64,000 nucleotides of DNA. Source: Petrolisthes cinctipes (lineage: Eukaryota; Arthropoda; Malacostraca; Decapoda; Porcellanidae). The notes under the pieces were generated by a model that was not told the origin of the DNA, made no database searches, and saw only the letters and a list, made by a program, of their open reading frames with translations. This document shows, piece by piece, positions 36,701 through 46,998 of this stretch. Position 1 is the stretch's first letter. Each line of letters opens with the position of its first letter. The stretch is from positions 119,213 to 183,212 of the forward strand of contig JAWQEG010003791.1 in assembly GCA_033782935.1 (NCBI GenBank), in the 5' to 3' direction. A program made the position numbers and the translations under genes.

Positions 36701-39700
36701 CATACATTTTTTGATCTTCCGGAGAGTGAGAATCTACCTAATTGTTACAATGAAACCAGGCTTTAAAGACCTGGTCAGTTAAACATGTGGGTGTCAAATG
36801 GGATGTAAGAATATTTGTGAATTGCAGTAAGGCAGTGTGGCCTCCCCATGAAAGCTACACCCTCATACAACAGGTAAACTTTTACCAACATGGGCTGGCC
36901 TTTCAAGTCTCATACAATTGTTGCTAGCAACCAATTATTTTGCCATCAGATGAGGCTGAGGAGCTGAATAAAGACAGCTTGATGGAGCGAGCCAAGAAGG
37001 AACTGGAGGACTGGTACAAGCAGCACGAGGAACAGGTGGCTAAGACACGGCAAGCCAACAGGTATGTCAGTATTGGCTTAATATATTACCATTTTGTTTG
37101 ACACGTGTATCACTTGTTATTTGGCATATGCCTTGCCAAGCTATTTGAGATCTACCCAGGGGAGGGGTTCTTATGGGCTGTTTCACAGTTGTTACTGTGC
37201 TTGTTGATTTTATCCCTGAGCTACACATTTCACTCTTCGTAAAGCACCATGTGTTCCAGTGTTCACTTTCTAAGCAGCTGTCTTACCACTCGATAGCCAT
37301 CATTGGTACACAGTTGTATCTATCCATCCAATTTTGTTGATATCTTGCCCCTTCCTGGGAGCCCTCAGTCATGGAATTGGATGTATTATAAGCTACTCAG
37401 AATAATTTTCTTGCTACATGGGCTGCTACCTCACTGCAATGTACAAAGAGTGTGCAGTGGGATCAATGTACTCAATCCCCCAAGTAAGTTCTGTACTTTT
37501 ATGCAAATTTTGATATGTGAATACAGGTGTTCTTGGGTTGAGCTACATCTGGTGTAGGTGATTATTCTCATGAATTTGTATTGTGTAGCTGGAGCTGACC
37601 TGATACTCCATAAATTATGTGGGAGACAAAAGAAATCTAACCAGGAACTTAGGTCTGAACAAAAGAGGATTTTTCTGAAATTTGTTTGTGTGCATATTGC
37701 ATATTACCAGAATGTGTTGATCTCAACATTTGATTAAATCTTTGGCTAATGATATAGGTGCCTCAAAAATGTATTTACTTTCCCTTGTACAGTACTACCT
37801 TTTCACAGTATGTGGGAGTGATGCTGTGATAGTGTGTTTGTTTTTTTAAATGAAGCTAAACATTTTTAATCCTTGGATGAAGGATTTCTCCCTATCAAAT
37901 TGGAAGTAGTCTAATGTTGTCCATGCATCATCAGCTGTTGTAAATGGATGAAGTGAAATAATGTTGCTCTGTGGACATTAGAGGAACTCCATGTGATTAG
38001 TAATTTAATTTGGTGTTACTATTATCCAAGGAAAAGTTAATAAATTGATAGCCATTGTTCAAGTATTAATCAGCAACTTTATATATTTGTAAAAATATAA
38101 ACAGCCAAAGTTCTGAAGTCTGCTATATGTTGTCAGAATAGTTCGTAGGGGGTCAGGAACATCTTGAGGTATCAGTACTATCAACCACTGGATGACTTTA
38201 ATTGTGGAATGGAATTACAGAGTGCACCTCAGTTTGTTATGTTTAAAAATGATTGTGCCAATTATTGATATGCCAAATACTGTAAATATAATTCAAGTCT
38301 TTTTATATGTGAAATATAAATGAGCTGAAACCTATTAATTGACTCCTTTTGAATACTTCAGTGAGTGTAAAGTGGCCAGTGGCTTGGAAATTCTTGTTTG
38401 CATGGAACATTCCATACAATTATCATGCTTAAATTAAGGTGACTGTGTCAACAATACTGAGACTACTGATTCATTGAAACTATGCCATGGAAAGTACCAG
38501 TAGTCAGGAAATCTGTTTTGTGGCATAGTTTAAATGGACAAATAGCATCCAATGCGCTGGCAACATTATGGTCCCTTAAATGTTAACGTTCTCTTGCCTG
38601 CACCATGACTGAACCATGTGTGCATTGTTTATATCAGGAATATTGTTTGCAAGAACCTCTCCTTGATATCTTTACTTCTCAGTACATGTAATATCTTCCA
38701 ATAAAGATGGGATTACAGTATTTTAAATGGATAAGAATGCTTATTTATAGACTACTAAGTTCATAATGTAAAGCTATGAAATGAGGGACTTTTCTTTTCT
38801 AAACTTGAAAACTTTCTTTAAGGACATAGATAAATTGAAACAGAAGTACATTCCACTGGGATTTAGATAATATGAAACAGAAGTTTTTCTTTCATAATGA
38901 CAGCAGTGAAACACAAGAGAAAAGAAGGAGTATGCTCTATGCATGACTTTGAATGTGTAAGGGATCTCCAGCCATTTTTATGCTAACTGACAATGGGAAG
39001 TAATATAACAAATGGGCATGCATCATCTCTGCTCATGTAAAGTCCCCCACTCTCTAAGTCATTTTGATGAACATATCCATAAAATGTAGGTTTAAAAGCA
39101 CTGATTTTCAGATGTAAAAGGAAATGGCAAGTGTAAGTAGCACTGATGTGTGTCAAGTGTGGTGTGACAAGCATTGTGATATGTGGTATTATTCCCAGTT
39201 GTTTCACTTTGTTCCAGAAGAGGTTTGACTTGGTTACCTAACATTATAACTAGTTCATAGTACTTTGCTAACCAAGTCGGTGTGTTTCAGTAGCTGCTCA
39301 CTGTCTCATTTCTAACATTAAATGTGTGTAAAGTGAAACTGCTGGATTCTGTACAGCTGCCCATATTTCTGAATGGTACAGCCATCTTTGCCAACTCGCA
39401 TTCTCCTAATAATGTGGAACTTGGTCTGTTTGGATGCCAATACTTAGTGCTTTTAAGAGTCTCAGGCAAGAAAGGCACAAACCAAAAATTGCAAGTCTAA
39501 GGGAGGGAAAATGTTCATGTGCCAGAACTGTGGGCATCTGTACCATCTTGTCATATTTTCTTAGCACCATCACTTGTCCACACAATGATGCCTCCCAATG
39601 CCACCACACAGGTAGTTATAAATTAGGCAATCTCATTGTTAGAAAGTATTCCTGAGAGTAGTTTGTATTGATTGAAGAAATGTTTTATATCAATTAATTA

Positions 39701-42700
39701 GTACTGTATACATAGTACAGTACAGGAATATATAGCTTCCTTTAGTGATGTGGGATACAGTGTAAAGAATTTTTTTTAACTAATTTCCATGAAAGGAAGG
39801 AGTTTTAGTTATAAATGCTAGTTTTGGTTCAATAGTAAAGTGCATTTAAATAATACTAACCCTCCAAGCTTCACAAGGAAACACTATGAAGTGGCTATCT
39901 AGTACTGGACTTCATAAAAAACCTTGAATACCTATTGCAATAATATAAACATATTGGACAGTGAATGCTTAAAGTGTAATTGTGACCTTTCATGCTACAA
40001 GGGAGGCATCCAAGTAAGTGTTGCATGTATAGTCTTGGTAAAGTAGTTGTAGATGACTAAAGTGTGTATCACATGAGTATATTTTCCTTCAGTCTCTGGT
40101 TACTGTAAGGCTTTATTCATCATATGGGTTAATATTTGGAAATGTGACCCAGTATTTTGTTAAGTATCATATGCTGCCTTGCAAAGTTCCTACTGGATCA
40201 TTTGGTTGTGAGATATGATTTAGATGATATAAGAGTCTGCTAGCATATTAGAGGCTTCTCAATCCTTCATAACTGACTTGTGCAGAGTAGTTGCTACAGT
40301 AAAACATCTCTTACAGTATCTAGAAAAGTCCTGGGATGGCCATGTCTGGTTAATGGATAAATCTGGTTATTGGGTCATTATACTTACTGAAGATTGAATT
40401 AACCCTTTCAGTGCCTGATGACGCATATCGCGGCCACAACTGTTAGCATGCTGAGTGAGCAGGGATCTCTCATTTCTCCCAATCTGCTTTCCCTCACTCA
40501 TTTCTGGAAAAACATAGTTGTATTCCATTTACTCTCCCGACCTTATTTATTCATGCATTTCGCTTTTTTTTTTTTTTGTAGAGGAATGTTCATTCTTTCT
40601 GAATTTGATAAAACAATGACGATTGAGTTGGACGCAATATGCGTCCTCGGGTATCGAGCTATTGGATTTTTCCTGACTCAATATGCGTCATTACAGTAGG
40701 TAATGAGTGGTTGGATTTTCCAGAACACCCCCGATACTGAAAGGGTTAATATGAAAATGCTGTACATTAGAAACATGATTGTTTCAAACCTTAAATAGTA
40801 GATCATTGTAGAAGTGTAGATAGATCTTCATTAATAGAAATATGATAAGTGAAGTAACACTCCAATAAATTATACACACGAAAGAACACACTTACGTGCA
40901 TATGAAAACACACGGACTTCATAATACAATACATTACATTCACAACTTTGTCTTTTTCTATGCAGTATATGCTAGCTAATCGGCCCATATAACGGGCATA
41001 TTTGTATAGTACCAAAGAGGGAGCTTGGATCTGAGTCTTCTTTGATCTAAATGTAATCTGAAATGCATGTGACCATTGTGCTAAAATGGCTTGTTCAACT
41101 AAATGAATAGGCCCTCAGAGAAAGTGTGTTTGTCTAGTACTCCATAGGGAGCTCTGACTTGGGTTTTATTTGTTTATGCATCACAGTATATTACTAGCCT
41201 CTTCTGGTGTATTAGTAGCAGTCTGGTTTTCAGTCTTATTCATGTGGAGAGTCCCTGTGGGAGTTTTGTGAGTGCAGTATGTCTTCCAATAGATAGAGAA
41301 AACTTTCTTTATTTCTGAGATTTTGGAGTTCTTAAAGCTGTATGAGGCAAACTACAAATGTCAAATTTAGGAACTGGTCTCTGATACTGAACTGTCTGAT
41401 ATTTTCTGCAAACGTCCTTCTACATTCAACCTCACAGTTGGTTCAAAAAGTTGGTGTGAATCCTTATACGGCAACCCTCCTGATTTCCCCACCTGATGTC
41501 ATTAATGGGGTGGGCCTGGAAAAGCAAGGCCAAACTAACTGTAGCAGTGATATTACATTAATATTTCCCTTCAGTACTCCAATAATGATTGATGTATTTT
41601 AGTGGAACAGGCATTACAACTATTCCTGGGTTGTGAGACAACATATGGAACAGGTTTACAAACTGTTACTTGGAAAAAGAAAAAGTTTTATGAGTACAAC
41701 TGTACAGAGAGACAGAAAGACAGTGTATAGTATGTAATTATAAGCAGTGCAATGTTTATAATTATATTAAGTTACTGTATGTATATTATTTTCCTTCTTC
41801 ACAGTATGCATGGAAGAGATTTTTGTAGTTACGAGTAAAGTTCTTGTAGCTACCCTTACATTGCAGATGGAGATAGATGAGTTCATGAAATAAACATTAT
41901 ACAGTAGACAAGTAGCTATCGGATGGTCTGCATTCTTCATGATTGTTCAGGGAATGTGTGTGTGTGATCCTGCATCCCTAATGTCACATAATCTGCTCCC
42001 CACTCTTACATCATCTGCCTCCCAAAGTCTCTTAATCTGCCTCCCAGTGTCTCATAATCTTCCTCCAAGTTTCACATAATCTGCCTCCAAATTTCACATA
42101 ATCTGCCTCCCAAGTTTCACATATTCTGCTTCCCAACATTTTATAATATATAGCAGCAATGTCTTGATTGTAAATTTCTCTATTGTGCATTAGTCTCCAT
42201 TCTAGAATATCATGTTTTGTTACTCTTTTCTTCTCTCTTTTTGTTTCCTTTATTATTTTTACATTGTCTTTTTATTGTGATTTAGTGTTAATGGGTTCAT
42301 CTGCCAGGAACTGTGATGTTAACTATTGGATGATAGCCTTTAGTGACCATCTGATTTATCTGGCAATAGTATAAGTACCATGTTTACCAGTATATCTCGG
42401 ATTTAAGCCAGTGTTTTATAATTGAATTAAATAATTTTTAACCATGGGACATAATGAGTATTTGTGTTCTGCAGAAAAATAGTGTGGAAATGGTCAAGGA
42501 AACTAATTTGTCGGCCATTGTGCCAAAGTTAATGAGACAGTACAAGCAGTGCCGTACCTAAACATTCATTCTGCTTTCCACTTTCCTTCCATGTTATTGT
42601 CCTGTGCTGTCTGAAGTTTATTATTATTATTATTTTACTATTATGATTATTATTATTATTGTAATTATTATTATTCTGTGGTATCCTTATTGTCTGTTGT

Positions 42701-42884
42701 CTCTTGCAGGTCAGCCGAGAAGGAACTGGTGGCTGACACGTGCAAGATGGAGCCCGGGACAGAGTGGGAGCGCATTGCCAAGCTCTGCAACTTTAACCCC
42801 AAGACCTCCAAGTCCTCACGGGATATATCACGAATGCGCTCCATCATCCTCCAGGTCAAGCAGAACCCACCCGTTAAAGCTTAA
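15590..42884 (+). CDS. Clc: Clathrin light chain (seven coding exons)
   Basis: Spliced model 15590-15758, 21084-21176, 26519-26656, 32987-33025, 36281-36370, 36950-37061, 42710-42884: all GT-AG, phase 1 at the first five junctions and phase 2 at the last; 271 codons plus TAA. Insect light chains are about 220 residues and vertebrate ones about 220-250, so this is slightly long. The N-terminal conserved element is DPAAEFLAREQDQLAGLDDD. The middle is acidic and Ala/Pro/Gly-rich. The heavy-chain-binding coiled coil starts at REEPEKIKLWREQQ and runs through the KKELEDWYKQHEEQ segment. The C terminus has EPGTEWERIAKLCNFNPK and SRMRSI. The light chain binds the clathrin heavy-chain hub on coated pits and vesicles and regulates lattice assembly and actin attachment through Hip1/Sla2-type proteins. 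Confidence 0.95.
18361..18826. mobile_element. TTAA-flanked piggyBac-like MITE
   Basis: Flanked by TTAA at 18357-18360 and 18827-18830. The left end is CCCCTAAAG; the right end is GGTTTAAGGG. Near the right end is a direct pair of units with GACGACATATGTCATCACCC and the same with GTC in place of ATC, about 55 bp apart. TTAA target sites and CCCT-type ends are piggyBac traits; no transposase is present. Confidence 0.5.
20381..20532. mobile_element. Foldback MITE with TGTCTGCACC ends, copy 1
   Basis: Left ACCCACTAGAAAAAAATG then TCTGCACC; right GGTGCAGACAGATATTTTGT, the inverted counterpart. The interior CTTTGTCTTGGTACAATATT is nearly identical to the copy at 23.05-23.20 kb. The 138-codon - strand frame over it is not a gene. 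Confidence 0.6.
21084..21176 (+). CDS. Clc: Clathrin light chain exon 2
   Basis: Acceptor CCTGCTCCCCCAG at 21083, donor CAAG|GTTAGT at 21176/21177; phase 1 at both ends. It encodes DLNGEADLFGGAPPAPDLDS then FEMLGGDEMPQ, an acidic Gly/Pro-rich segment like the variable N-terminal half of light chains. Confidence 0.88.
21852..22746. mobile_element. Non-autonomous hAT-like element 2
   Basis: Inverted ends CAATGGTTCCCAACC and GGTTGGGAACCATTG, 15/15 complementary, bound 895 bp. Neither the flanking octamers nor a transposase is convincing, so superfamily assignment rests on the end sequence, which resembles the CAGTGGTTCT ends of the element at 14059. Confidence 0.6.
23045..23198. mobile_element. 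Foldback MITE with TGTCTGCACC-type ends, copy 2
   Basis: Left ACCCACCAAAAAATTGTTCT, right ATAATTTTTTGCTGGGTATA (inverted counterpart). It shares CTTTGTCTTGTTACAATATT with copy 1. Confidence 0.6.
23425..23520. repeat. Possible SINE fragment
   Basis: AGTTTAAATCCCCGCAAGGG resembles a pol III B box (GTTCAAATCC) followed by a SINE body, GCAACTGGCGAAAGTCAACT. Single copy in the window, so low certainty. Confidence 0.3.
26519..26656 (+). CDS. Clc: Clathrin light chain exon 3
   Basis: Acceptor CTGACTTGCCAG at 26518, donor GGTG|GTGAGT at 26656/26657; 46 codons, phase 1 at both ends. It encodes an Ala/Glu/Pro-rich stretch then DYSGFGAEFGGASEDAVDSG. In-frame skipping is possible. Only 15 bp separate its donor from the tail of an antisense LINE. 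Confidence 0.88.
26672..28185 (-). mobile_element. 5'-truncated RTE-like non-LTR retrotransposon
   Basis: Antisense to the host gene. The 3' end is a short (TAGA)n tail (26672-26693 read on the - strand), typical of RTE-type elements that end in a microsatellite instead of poly(A). The 5' end is truncated near 28185: the endonuclease domain is absent and the frame opens just before the RT domain. Confidence 0.85.
26682..28175 (-). CDS. Reverse transcriptase of RTE-like LINE (N-terminally truncated)
   Basis: A 497-codon uninterrupted frame. It has no genuine ATG: the first codon shown is GTG, because upstream sequence is lost. RT landmarks: VPLYKGKG (about residue 11), YRGISLL (26), FMDLEKAYDRV (93), the GLRQGCVMSPWLF block (151) and the catalytic FADD (199). 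After RT come the clade-typical YASETWTW (339) and LRWFGHVERM (405) segments and a terminal ENWRHFCRGHPLGG. The stop TAG lies in the tetranucleotide tail. RT would copy the element RNA at a nicked target; without the endonuclease this copy is not autonomous. The lack of stops and frameshifts suggests recent insertion. RTE is my best guess; other apurinic-endonuclease clades are possible. Confidence 0.88.
   Translation of the reverse strand: MPEDWRRAIIVPLYKGKGSKDECGSYRGISLLSVPGKVYGKVLTERLVEVTGNKVSEEQGGFRKGRGCVDQIFALKSIVEKYIGKGKKLYAAFMDLEKAYDRVDRKAMTEVLRIYGVGGPLLKGIEAFYADAKACVRVEGDLSESFNISVGLRQGCVMSPWLFNIYMDGCMREVKAKVNGLGVKLRLNETNWSLVASLFADDTVLMAENERNLQRVVDEFQSVCKRRKLKVNVDKSKVMVFERAETEVIDFATPYRVAVPTGTKCEITLRGERMEEVKEFKYLGTVMCKHGSMEGEIRERAVKGRQVIGSLGRIMKGRSVSMEVKRGLRNSIILPTLTYASETWTWSRAHQSRIGAVEMSYLRGACGLTRWDGESNESVYERCGMSEKAIGIECGVVERVKRDTLRWFGHVERMQGEEFVKKVYGSEVVGPGVRGRPPVRWQNRVEEYVKERNMRGRVGMDQVRRECWNRENWRHFCRGHPLGGSSRRERGVGAIDR
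29935..30480 (+). pseudogene. Decayed RTE-like LINE fragment
   Basis: Matches residues about 258-345 of the 26.7-kb copy: VPTGTKCEITLGSEMMEEVK, then LKYLGTVLCRHGSM and RQVIGSLGRIMKGRSVSMEG. After a stop there are remnants of RAHQSRIGAVE (about 30228-30255) and a degenerate WFGQVERIEED (about 30400-30430). Sense orientation; no coding capacity. Confidence 0.8.
31610..31740. repeat. Tandem duplication, 62-bp period
   Basis: Two near-identical units containing ATATTACTGTACTCTCTCTC and TTTCATCATTGTATGTATGT, offset by 62 bp. Confidence 0.85.
32987..33025 (+). CDS. Clc: Clathrin light chain 39-nt exon
   Basis: Acceptor TTCTTAATCTTACAG at 32986, donor AGTGG|GTGAGT at 33025/33026. Phase 1 on both sides, so it adds 13 codons (ETAPVATSPIPPV) when included and can be skipped without a frameshift. 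It is Pro/Thr/Ser-rich and sits just before the heavy-chain-binding coiled coil. Confidence 0.75.
34287..35508 (-). mobile_element. Tc1/mariner element with intact ends, broken transposase
   Basis: Inverted ends CAGGGTGATTCAAAAGAAAT (left) and ATTTTGTTTGAATCACCCTG (right) with flanking TA at 34285-34286 and 35509-35510; 1222 bp in all. The transposase runs antisense to the host gene. TA duplication and about 1.2 kb length are standard for the superfamily. Confidence 0.9.
34423..35204 (-). pseudogene. Mariner transposase, frameshifted and internally deleted
   Basis: Three - strand pieces. 35204-34914: N-terminal DNA-binding part with SGRTSVLTDEKIEDVKERLQ and the SYSSVQRAAKKLHLRPYRI helix. 34886-34701: VFFSDEAWFHLSRY with the first catalytic Asp; further on, a shifted frame gives FQQDGAT with the second Asp. 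34704-34423: WPPILPDLNSPDYFLWG with the third Asp, ending VRACIHENGSHFEHML. About 40-50 codons between the first and second Asp blocks appear missing, and two frame changes break the protein. It relates to SETMAR-type mariner transposases common in arthropods. Not functional. Confidence 0.85.
36281..36370 (+). CDS. Clc: Clathrin light chain exon 5, start of coiled coil
   Basis: Acceptor TTATACCTCCACAG at 36280, donor AAGG|GTAGGT at 36370/36371; phase 1 at both ends. It encodes VREEPEKIKLWREQQRVRLE, the conserved start of the heavy-chain-binding helix. Confidence 0.93.
36371..36949 (+). other. Clc: Clathrin light chain intron, short
   Basis: 579-bp intron with no recognisable feature. Confidence 0.8.
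36950..37061 (+). CDS. Clc: Clathrin light chain exon 6, coiled coil
   Basis: Acceptor TTTGCCATCAG at 36949, donor AACAG|GTATGT at 37061/37062; phase 1 in, phase 2 out. It encodes the highly charged helix ERAKKELEDWYKQHEEQVAK. The KKEL-x-DW motif is the Trp-containing heavy-chain contact conserved in light chains. Confidence 0.95.
40403..40746. mobile_element. TTAA-flanked piggyBac-like MITE
   Basis: TTAA at 40399-40402 and 40747-40750. Ends CCCTTTCAGT and ACTGAAAGGG are perfectly inverted. Subterminal GACGCATATCGCGG and two CAATATGCGTC boxes resemble the ACGACATATGTC boxes of the 18.36-kb element. 344 bp with no transposase. Confidence 0.75.
41980..42135. repeat. Minisatellite, unit about 24-27 bp
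   Basis: About six imperfect units built on CATAATCTGCCTCCCAAGTT, in the last clathrin light chain intron. Confidence 0.8.
42710..42884 (+). CDS. Clc: Clathrin light chain last exon
   Basis: Acceptor TTGTCTCTTGCAG at 42709; the first base completes Arg, then SAEKELVADTCKMEPGTEWE and RIAKLCNFNPKTSKSSRDIS, ending QVKQNPPVKA with TAA at 42882-42884. The GTEWERIAKLC-(N/D)-FNPK block is the family's most conserved C-terminal signature. Confidence 0.97.
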
Positions 42885-43961
42885 GCAACTTTCTCCTGAA
42901 TATATTTTCCTTTACAGGCTTAATTACAGGAACACATCCACTGGTCAGACTAAAATTTTCTACATCCTTCTGTCTGTTTTAGATGATTTTCTTTAATGGG
43001 GTCTTCTATTGTGGGGCTCTGCTACAGAACAGATCTTGTACCCATGTACTGAGGTACTAGTTTGTTTCCTAGCAAATTTTGCCCATAACAGAAGGCCCCA
43101 TTAATATCCCGAGAAAAGTTAGAGGATGAATTATGCCTTTGTTAGACCCAAGGACAGGGGGAAACGCTCGAACCAGTCCATCAAGGTTCACAAAGGTATC
43201 ACTTGTTATATATTACTCAATCCTCTGGTCAACATTGTTGTCAGAGGATTGCAGAACTCCCCAGAATCCAGACAGAGCAGCTTTGACCCTAAGACATATT
43301 ATAGGATGGCAAACATAGGAAAAATATGCAAGGTAGCAAAACAATTTGAATAGCGCCATCACTTCCTGGGGAGACTATATGCTAGCTGCAGAACATATTG
43401 GTGCAGGGTGTGATCAACTACTAAAAAGATGTGCTTAACTTGTCTTCACAACCCTCCACCCCATCATCCGTATTATCAACATTGACAACTCACCAGGATT
43501 ACAAGGCTGTTAACATGCAGCTAAAACAATTGACACATCCCAATTGGTATTGTCGCTGGTCTTACAATGAAATATTTTTTATAGAGCATGAACCTGTACT
43601 TTCTGGAGCTTGTGTACATTCACTCATAATAGTATCAGCATTTTTGGGTCTAAAATATGTCCTATAGGTGAAACCAGTGTCAAATTTAATGACTGGCTAC
43701 TTCATGAACACTGAGTTGCTAGTTGTTATTTATGACAGTATTGGTTATTATGCTAGACTGTATTGAACAAGTATACCATAAACTTGTGTTGTCATCAATG
43801 CAGTGTATGAGACTTCAAGTGGAGGCTTCTTAGGATAGATCTGGTGTTCAAGGCTCAGTAGAAAACAAGTGGGTGTTCTTCATTTGTAATTATAGTTTGG
43901 TACCTTCTGGCTCACGGTAAAGGTCCACAGCTGATGATGTAGGTTCCTTCTCATTGTGTAA

Positions 43962-43967
43962 AATAAA
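43962..43967 (+). terminator. Clc: Candidate clathrin light chain poly(A) signal
   Basis: AATAAA in GTAAAATAAAGACC, giving a 3' UTR of about 1.1 kb. Another AATAAA lies near 44.37 kb. Chosen by position only. Confidence 0.4.
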
Positions 43968-46500
43968 GACCACGTAAAGAGTACCTTTTGTGAACAAAGT
44001 GTCACTATTGCTTGTTTCAGTTAAGCAGTATGAAGTAACATTTTGAATGAAGTAACAGTAACATAACAGAGTTAGTCAAGGATCCTCTTTATGTGGTATT
44101 TATTTGGTAGAATCTGTTTGGATGGTAGCCTTGTATGTGGGGTCAGCCTCAGGGAAGCGAAGCCACATGGGCGAAAGAGGTCAAGGGGTAAGCAGCATAT
44201 CTTGTGGCTGAAGAAGTCACTAATTCATGCTGATAAGATGATGCAGGGCTGGTAATCTCTGTGTTAAGTGTCAACCAATATTATTTAGCCTTTATGATAT
44301 TAGCAGTGGACATTTATCATCAGCTAATAATGAACTATTGTAAAGATTGAGTTTGTTATGCTGCCTTGGTCAAATAAAGTGTAGTACTGTATGATCACAA
44401 GAATGTTGTATGAAATTATATGAGGGTAGGATTCATTTGATGAACTGGAGGCTGTCGATTCCTCCAAACCACAGGGGCTTTTTTATGCCTTCGGTTTGCC
44501 AACAAAATCCTATCCCTATAGAACTTGTTTTGTCAGAACATTCAGTGTTCTGTTCTTTTAAAACAGAAATTTAGCCCTTATTATTGTTGTACAGTTTTCA
44601 TGTATCTATTCCTGTCATATTATAAAATGATCTTTTTACACACATCTTGAAACTGTGTGCTTCATTAGATAATTACATCCTTAATTTTTCACGGTCTCGT
44701 CCATATTGATATGCCTTATATAGAGACCAGCGAAATGCTGTGCTGTTGGGCAGTAACAAGTACATGTAGTTATGTTAATTTGTTGGCCTCATACTTAGTT
44801 CATTCATGGAGTGTACAGTATGTGTGTGTAAGTTAAAATTCAGCAGTTGAACAGTGTGTGTGGAAATTTCAACTGTAACCTCACATTACGAGGCTAACTC
44901 AACTTTAGGGTGGTCACAGTCCTTCAACTTTAGCCAACAAAAAGAGCAGTAAACCTATTGTGCTATTGTGGACAATAATTTCTTTGCACATACAGGTGAC
45001 TTTAGTAAACATTTGACTGCTTTTCTCTAACAATAAGCTGTATAGTTGTCTTATACATAAATTTAGAAGCAGCTTCTAATTTTCAGTAAACAGCCACACA
45101 CAGTTCAAAGCAATAATATCATAGAGTACATGAAAACAATGGTCAGGTAACTGTGAGTCACCCCTAAGTGGAAAGAAATTACTGTCCACAATAGTACAGT
45201 ACATGTGTAACAGTAATGTACCAGGTTAGTAGCAACTCCCCTTGGAGATGTTGCAAATGTTATTTGTACAGCCGAACTATCCTAAACTGAGAGAATTTAG
45301 TTCCCGCTAAATAGTAATGTAGGAATATGGTTAAGCCCAAATATTTTGCTTTGATAAGGCTTCACGGGTAGCAGAATAAACAGAATAAGGAAAGCCATAG
45401 CAAGTCTTAAGAAATTATAAAGGAAAGAATATAGCTACTTTAATGTATCATTACCATATATTTATCATGTAAAGTTCAGATAACCCTGGCTTCAGAAATT
45501 TAGCAATGGTAAGCAGTCTGTGTATCATAGAGTATTTATATATAATGATAGTAAATTGGTATGCCAATCATTGTGTTCAGACATTCCTGTTGATTATTTG
45601 TCATTAAAACAATAAATATTAAATAGTTGAATGTGTGTATTTTTTTAATACCAATCAAGGTCATTAGTACACTTTGTTGTAGGAAACTGGGATATCCGGA
45701 GGGCAGAAATTCATATGAATACTCCGGTAACAAGGTAGCGGAGCCTACAGAAGCATGAAAAGTAAATTTATATAAAATGTAATGTGAGTTTCACACGGTG
45801 TTTTCTCTTTATAAAAAAATGTTTCTATAACAATTATTTATGGATTTAGTAGAATTATTTCTCTCGTGGCACATTATTGGGCTGCTTGTCAGGATACTGT
45901 ACTGCAAATTGTTTAATTTAGTTACCCTGAGTATGTGTTAGGCACATGTAACGACCTATATTGCTCTCCCGTCTCCCGTGTACAGTTACTGTTAAAAGTC
46001 TTGCATCAGGTGAATGAATGTGAGCCGCTGGAATGAATCTTATGAACCAATATTACAGAGACCAGCAGGTATGGGTTTACATCAATTTTCGAGGCCGTTT
46101 CATTCGATGGTGTTAATTACTGTGTACTGTAGGCTATCTGTGGTCATACTATTTTGACTTAATTTTAATTGACACGTGCAAATCTTTGTGACTGAGGGTA
46201 GTAACCTGCTGGTACAGAAGTCGCATAGAGATATTGTACATAACCTATGAAGACTAGTATAAAAATATATATTTCTACCACATTATATTATTATTATTAT
46301 TATGCATTAGGGGATTCGAATTTGGCGCCAAACTATGCACTGGGATACGCAGGCGCAGAGTGGGAGTCAAAGGGTGATATAGCCCTCCATCTTACTCCTT
46401 AATAATATATAGTTTTCTCCGGGTAGGTACACATAAATCTTTTGAAAAATAAGACCAATACTATTACCTGGTACAGAATAATGCTTACGAGACAATCCAT
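43968..46500. other. Spacer after the clathrin light chain gene
   Basis: AT-rich intergenic DNA. A fragment near 44.45 kb (GATTCCTCCAAACCACAG) is a relic of the TTAA foldback family. Positions 45985-46080 repeat the downstream body of the 50.9-kb SINE. No gene seen. Confidence 0.6.
45985..46080. repeat. SINE-body dispersed repeat
   Basis: Shares TTGCATCAGGTGAATGAATG, a TGAATCTTATGAACCAAT-like block and TTACAGAGACCAGCAGGT with 51065-51160. Confidence 0.5.
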
Positions 46501-46529
46501 GGCATTTGGGTTGTAAGGTAGTATGCAAG

Positions 46530-46660
46530 AAGCCAAGAAAATTTATGGTGTTGACGATGGTGTGGTACCGGTACGATGGTTCTGTTGTTTGTCTATGGAG
46601 TCATCGTATCGGTACCACGCCATCGTATACACCATGAATGTTCTTGAATACGGCCCGTAA
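46530..46660. mobile_element. Foldback MITE with GGTACC core, copy 2
   Basis: Left half GACGATGGTGTGGTACCGGT then ACGATGGTTCTG; right half GTATCGGTACCACGCCATCG then ACCATGAATGTTCTTGAATA. The right half nearly matches 3690-3745, including the inverted CAAGAACATTC end. Confidence 0.6.
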
Positions 46661-46914
46661 TCCCGTCATGATTATCGTGGTTAGGAGTTACAGCTTTGGT
46701 TACAGTATAGTTGTGACATTAATTAATTATGAATTTGGCACAATATTATGGACTGTTTGTTTGTCATTATGGCAATACTGTTAAAAAGAGCCACAGAAAA
46801 GAAAGTTACTTACCAATTTCCTTCATATTTTGGTTGGTGGTTATTTTTTGCTTTCTGAAGTAATTTCCCAGTGTGATGATTCATTTGACCAGGTGTGATA
46901 CCCCTACCCCCTCT

Positions 46915-46998
46915 GTATTTGCCCAGGTTAAGTCCCGGTAGTCTGCCTGCCCTGGTCCCGATTAGGTTAGGTTAGGTTAGGTCAGGTCAGGTTAACTC
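46915..46998. repeat. Dispersed CCCGGTAGTCTG repeat with (TTAGG)n
   Basis: GCCCAGGTTAAGTCCCGGTA then GTCTGCC, followed by four to five TTAGG units and TCAGG variants (46962-46995). Same order and content as the foldback arm at 13640-13790, read on the other strand. Confidence 0.75.

Larger units (their letters stand above)
37062..42709 (+). other. Clc: Clathrin light chain last intron
   Basis: A 5.6-kb intron. Recognised contents: a TTAA-flanked MITE (40403-40746), a minisatellite (41980-42135) and small TTA/ATT runs near 42.62-42.67 kb. The rest is AT-rich sequence without coding signs. Confidence 0.75.
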
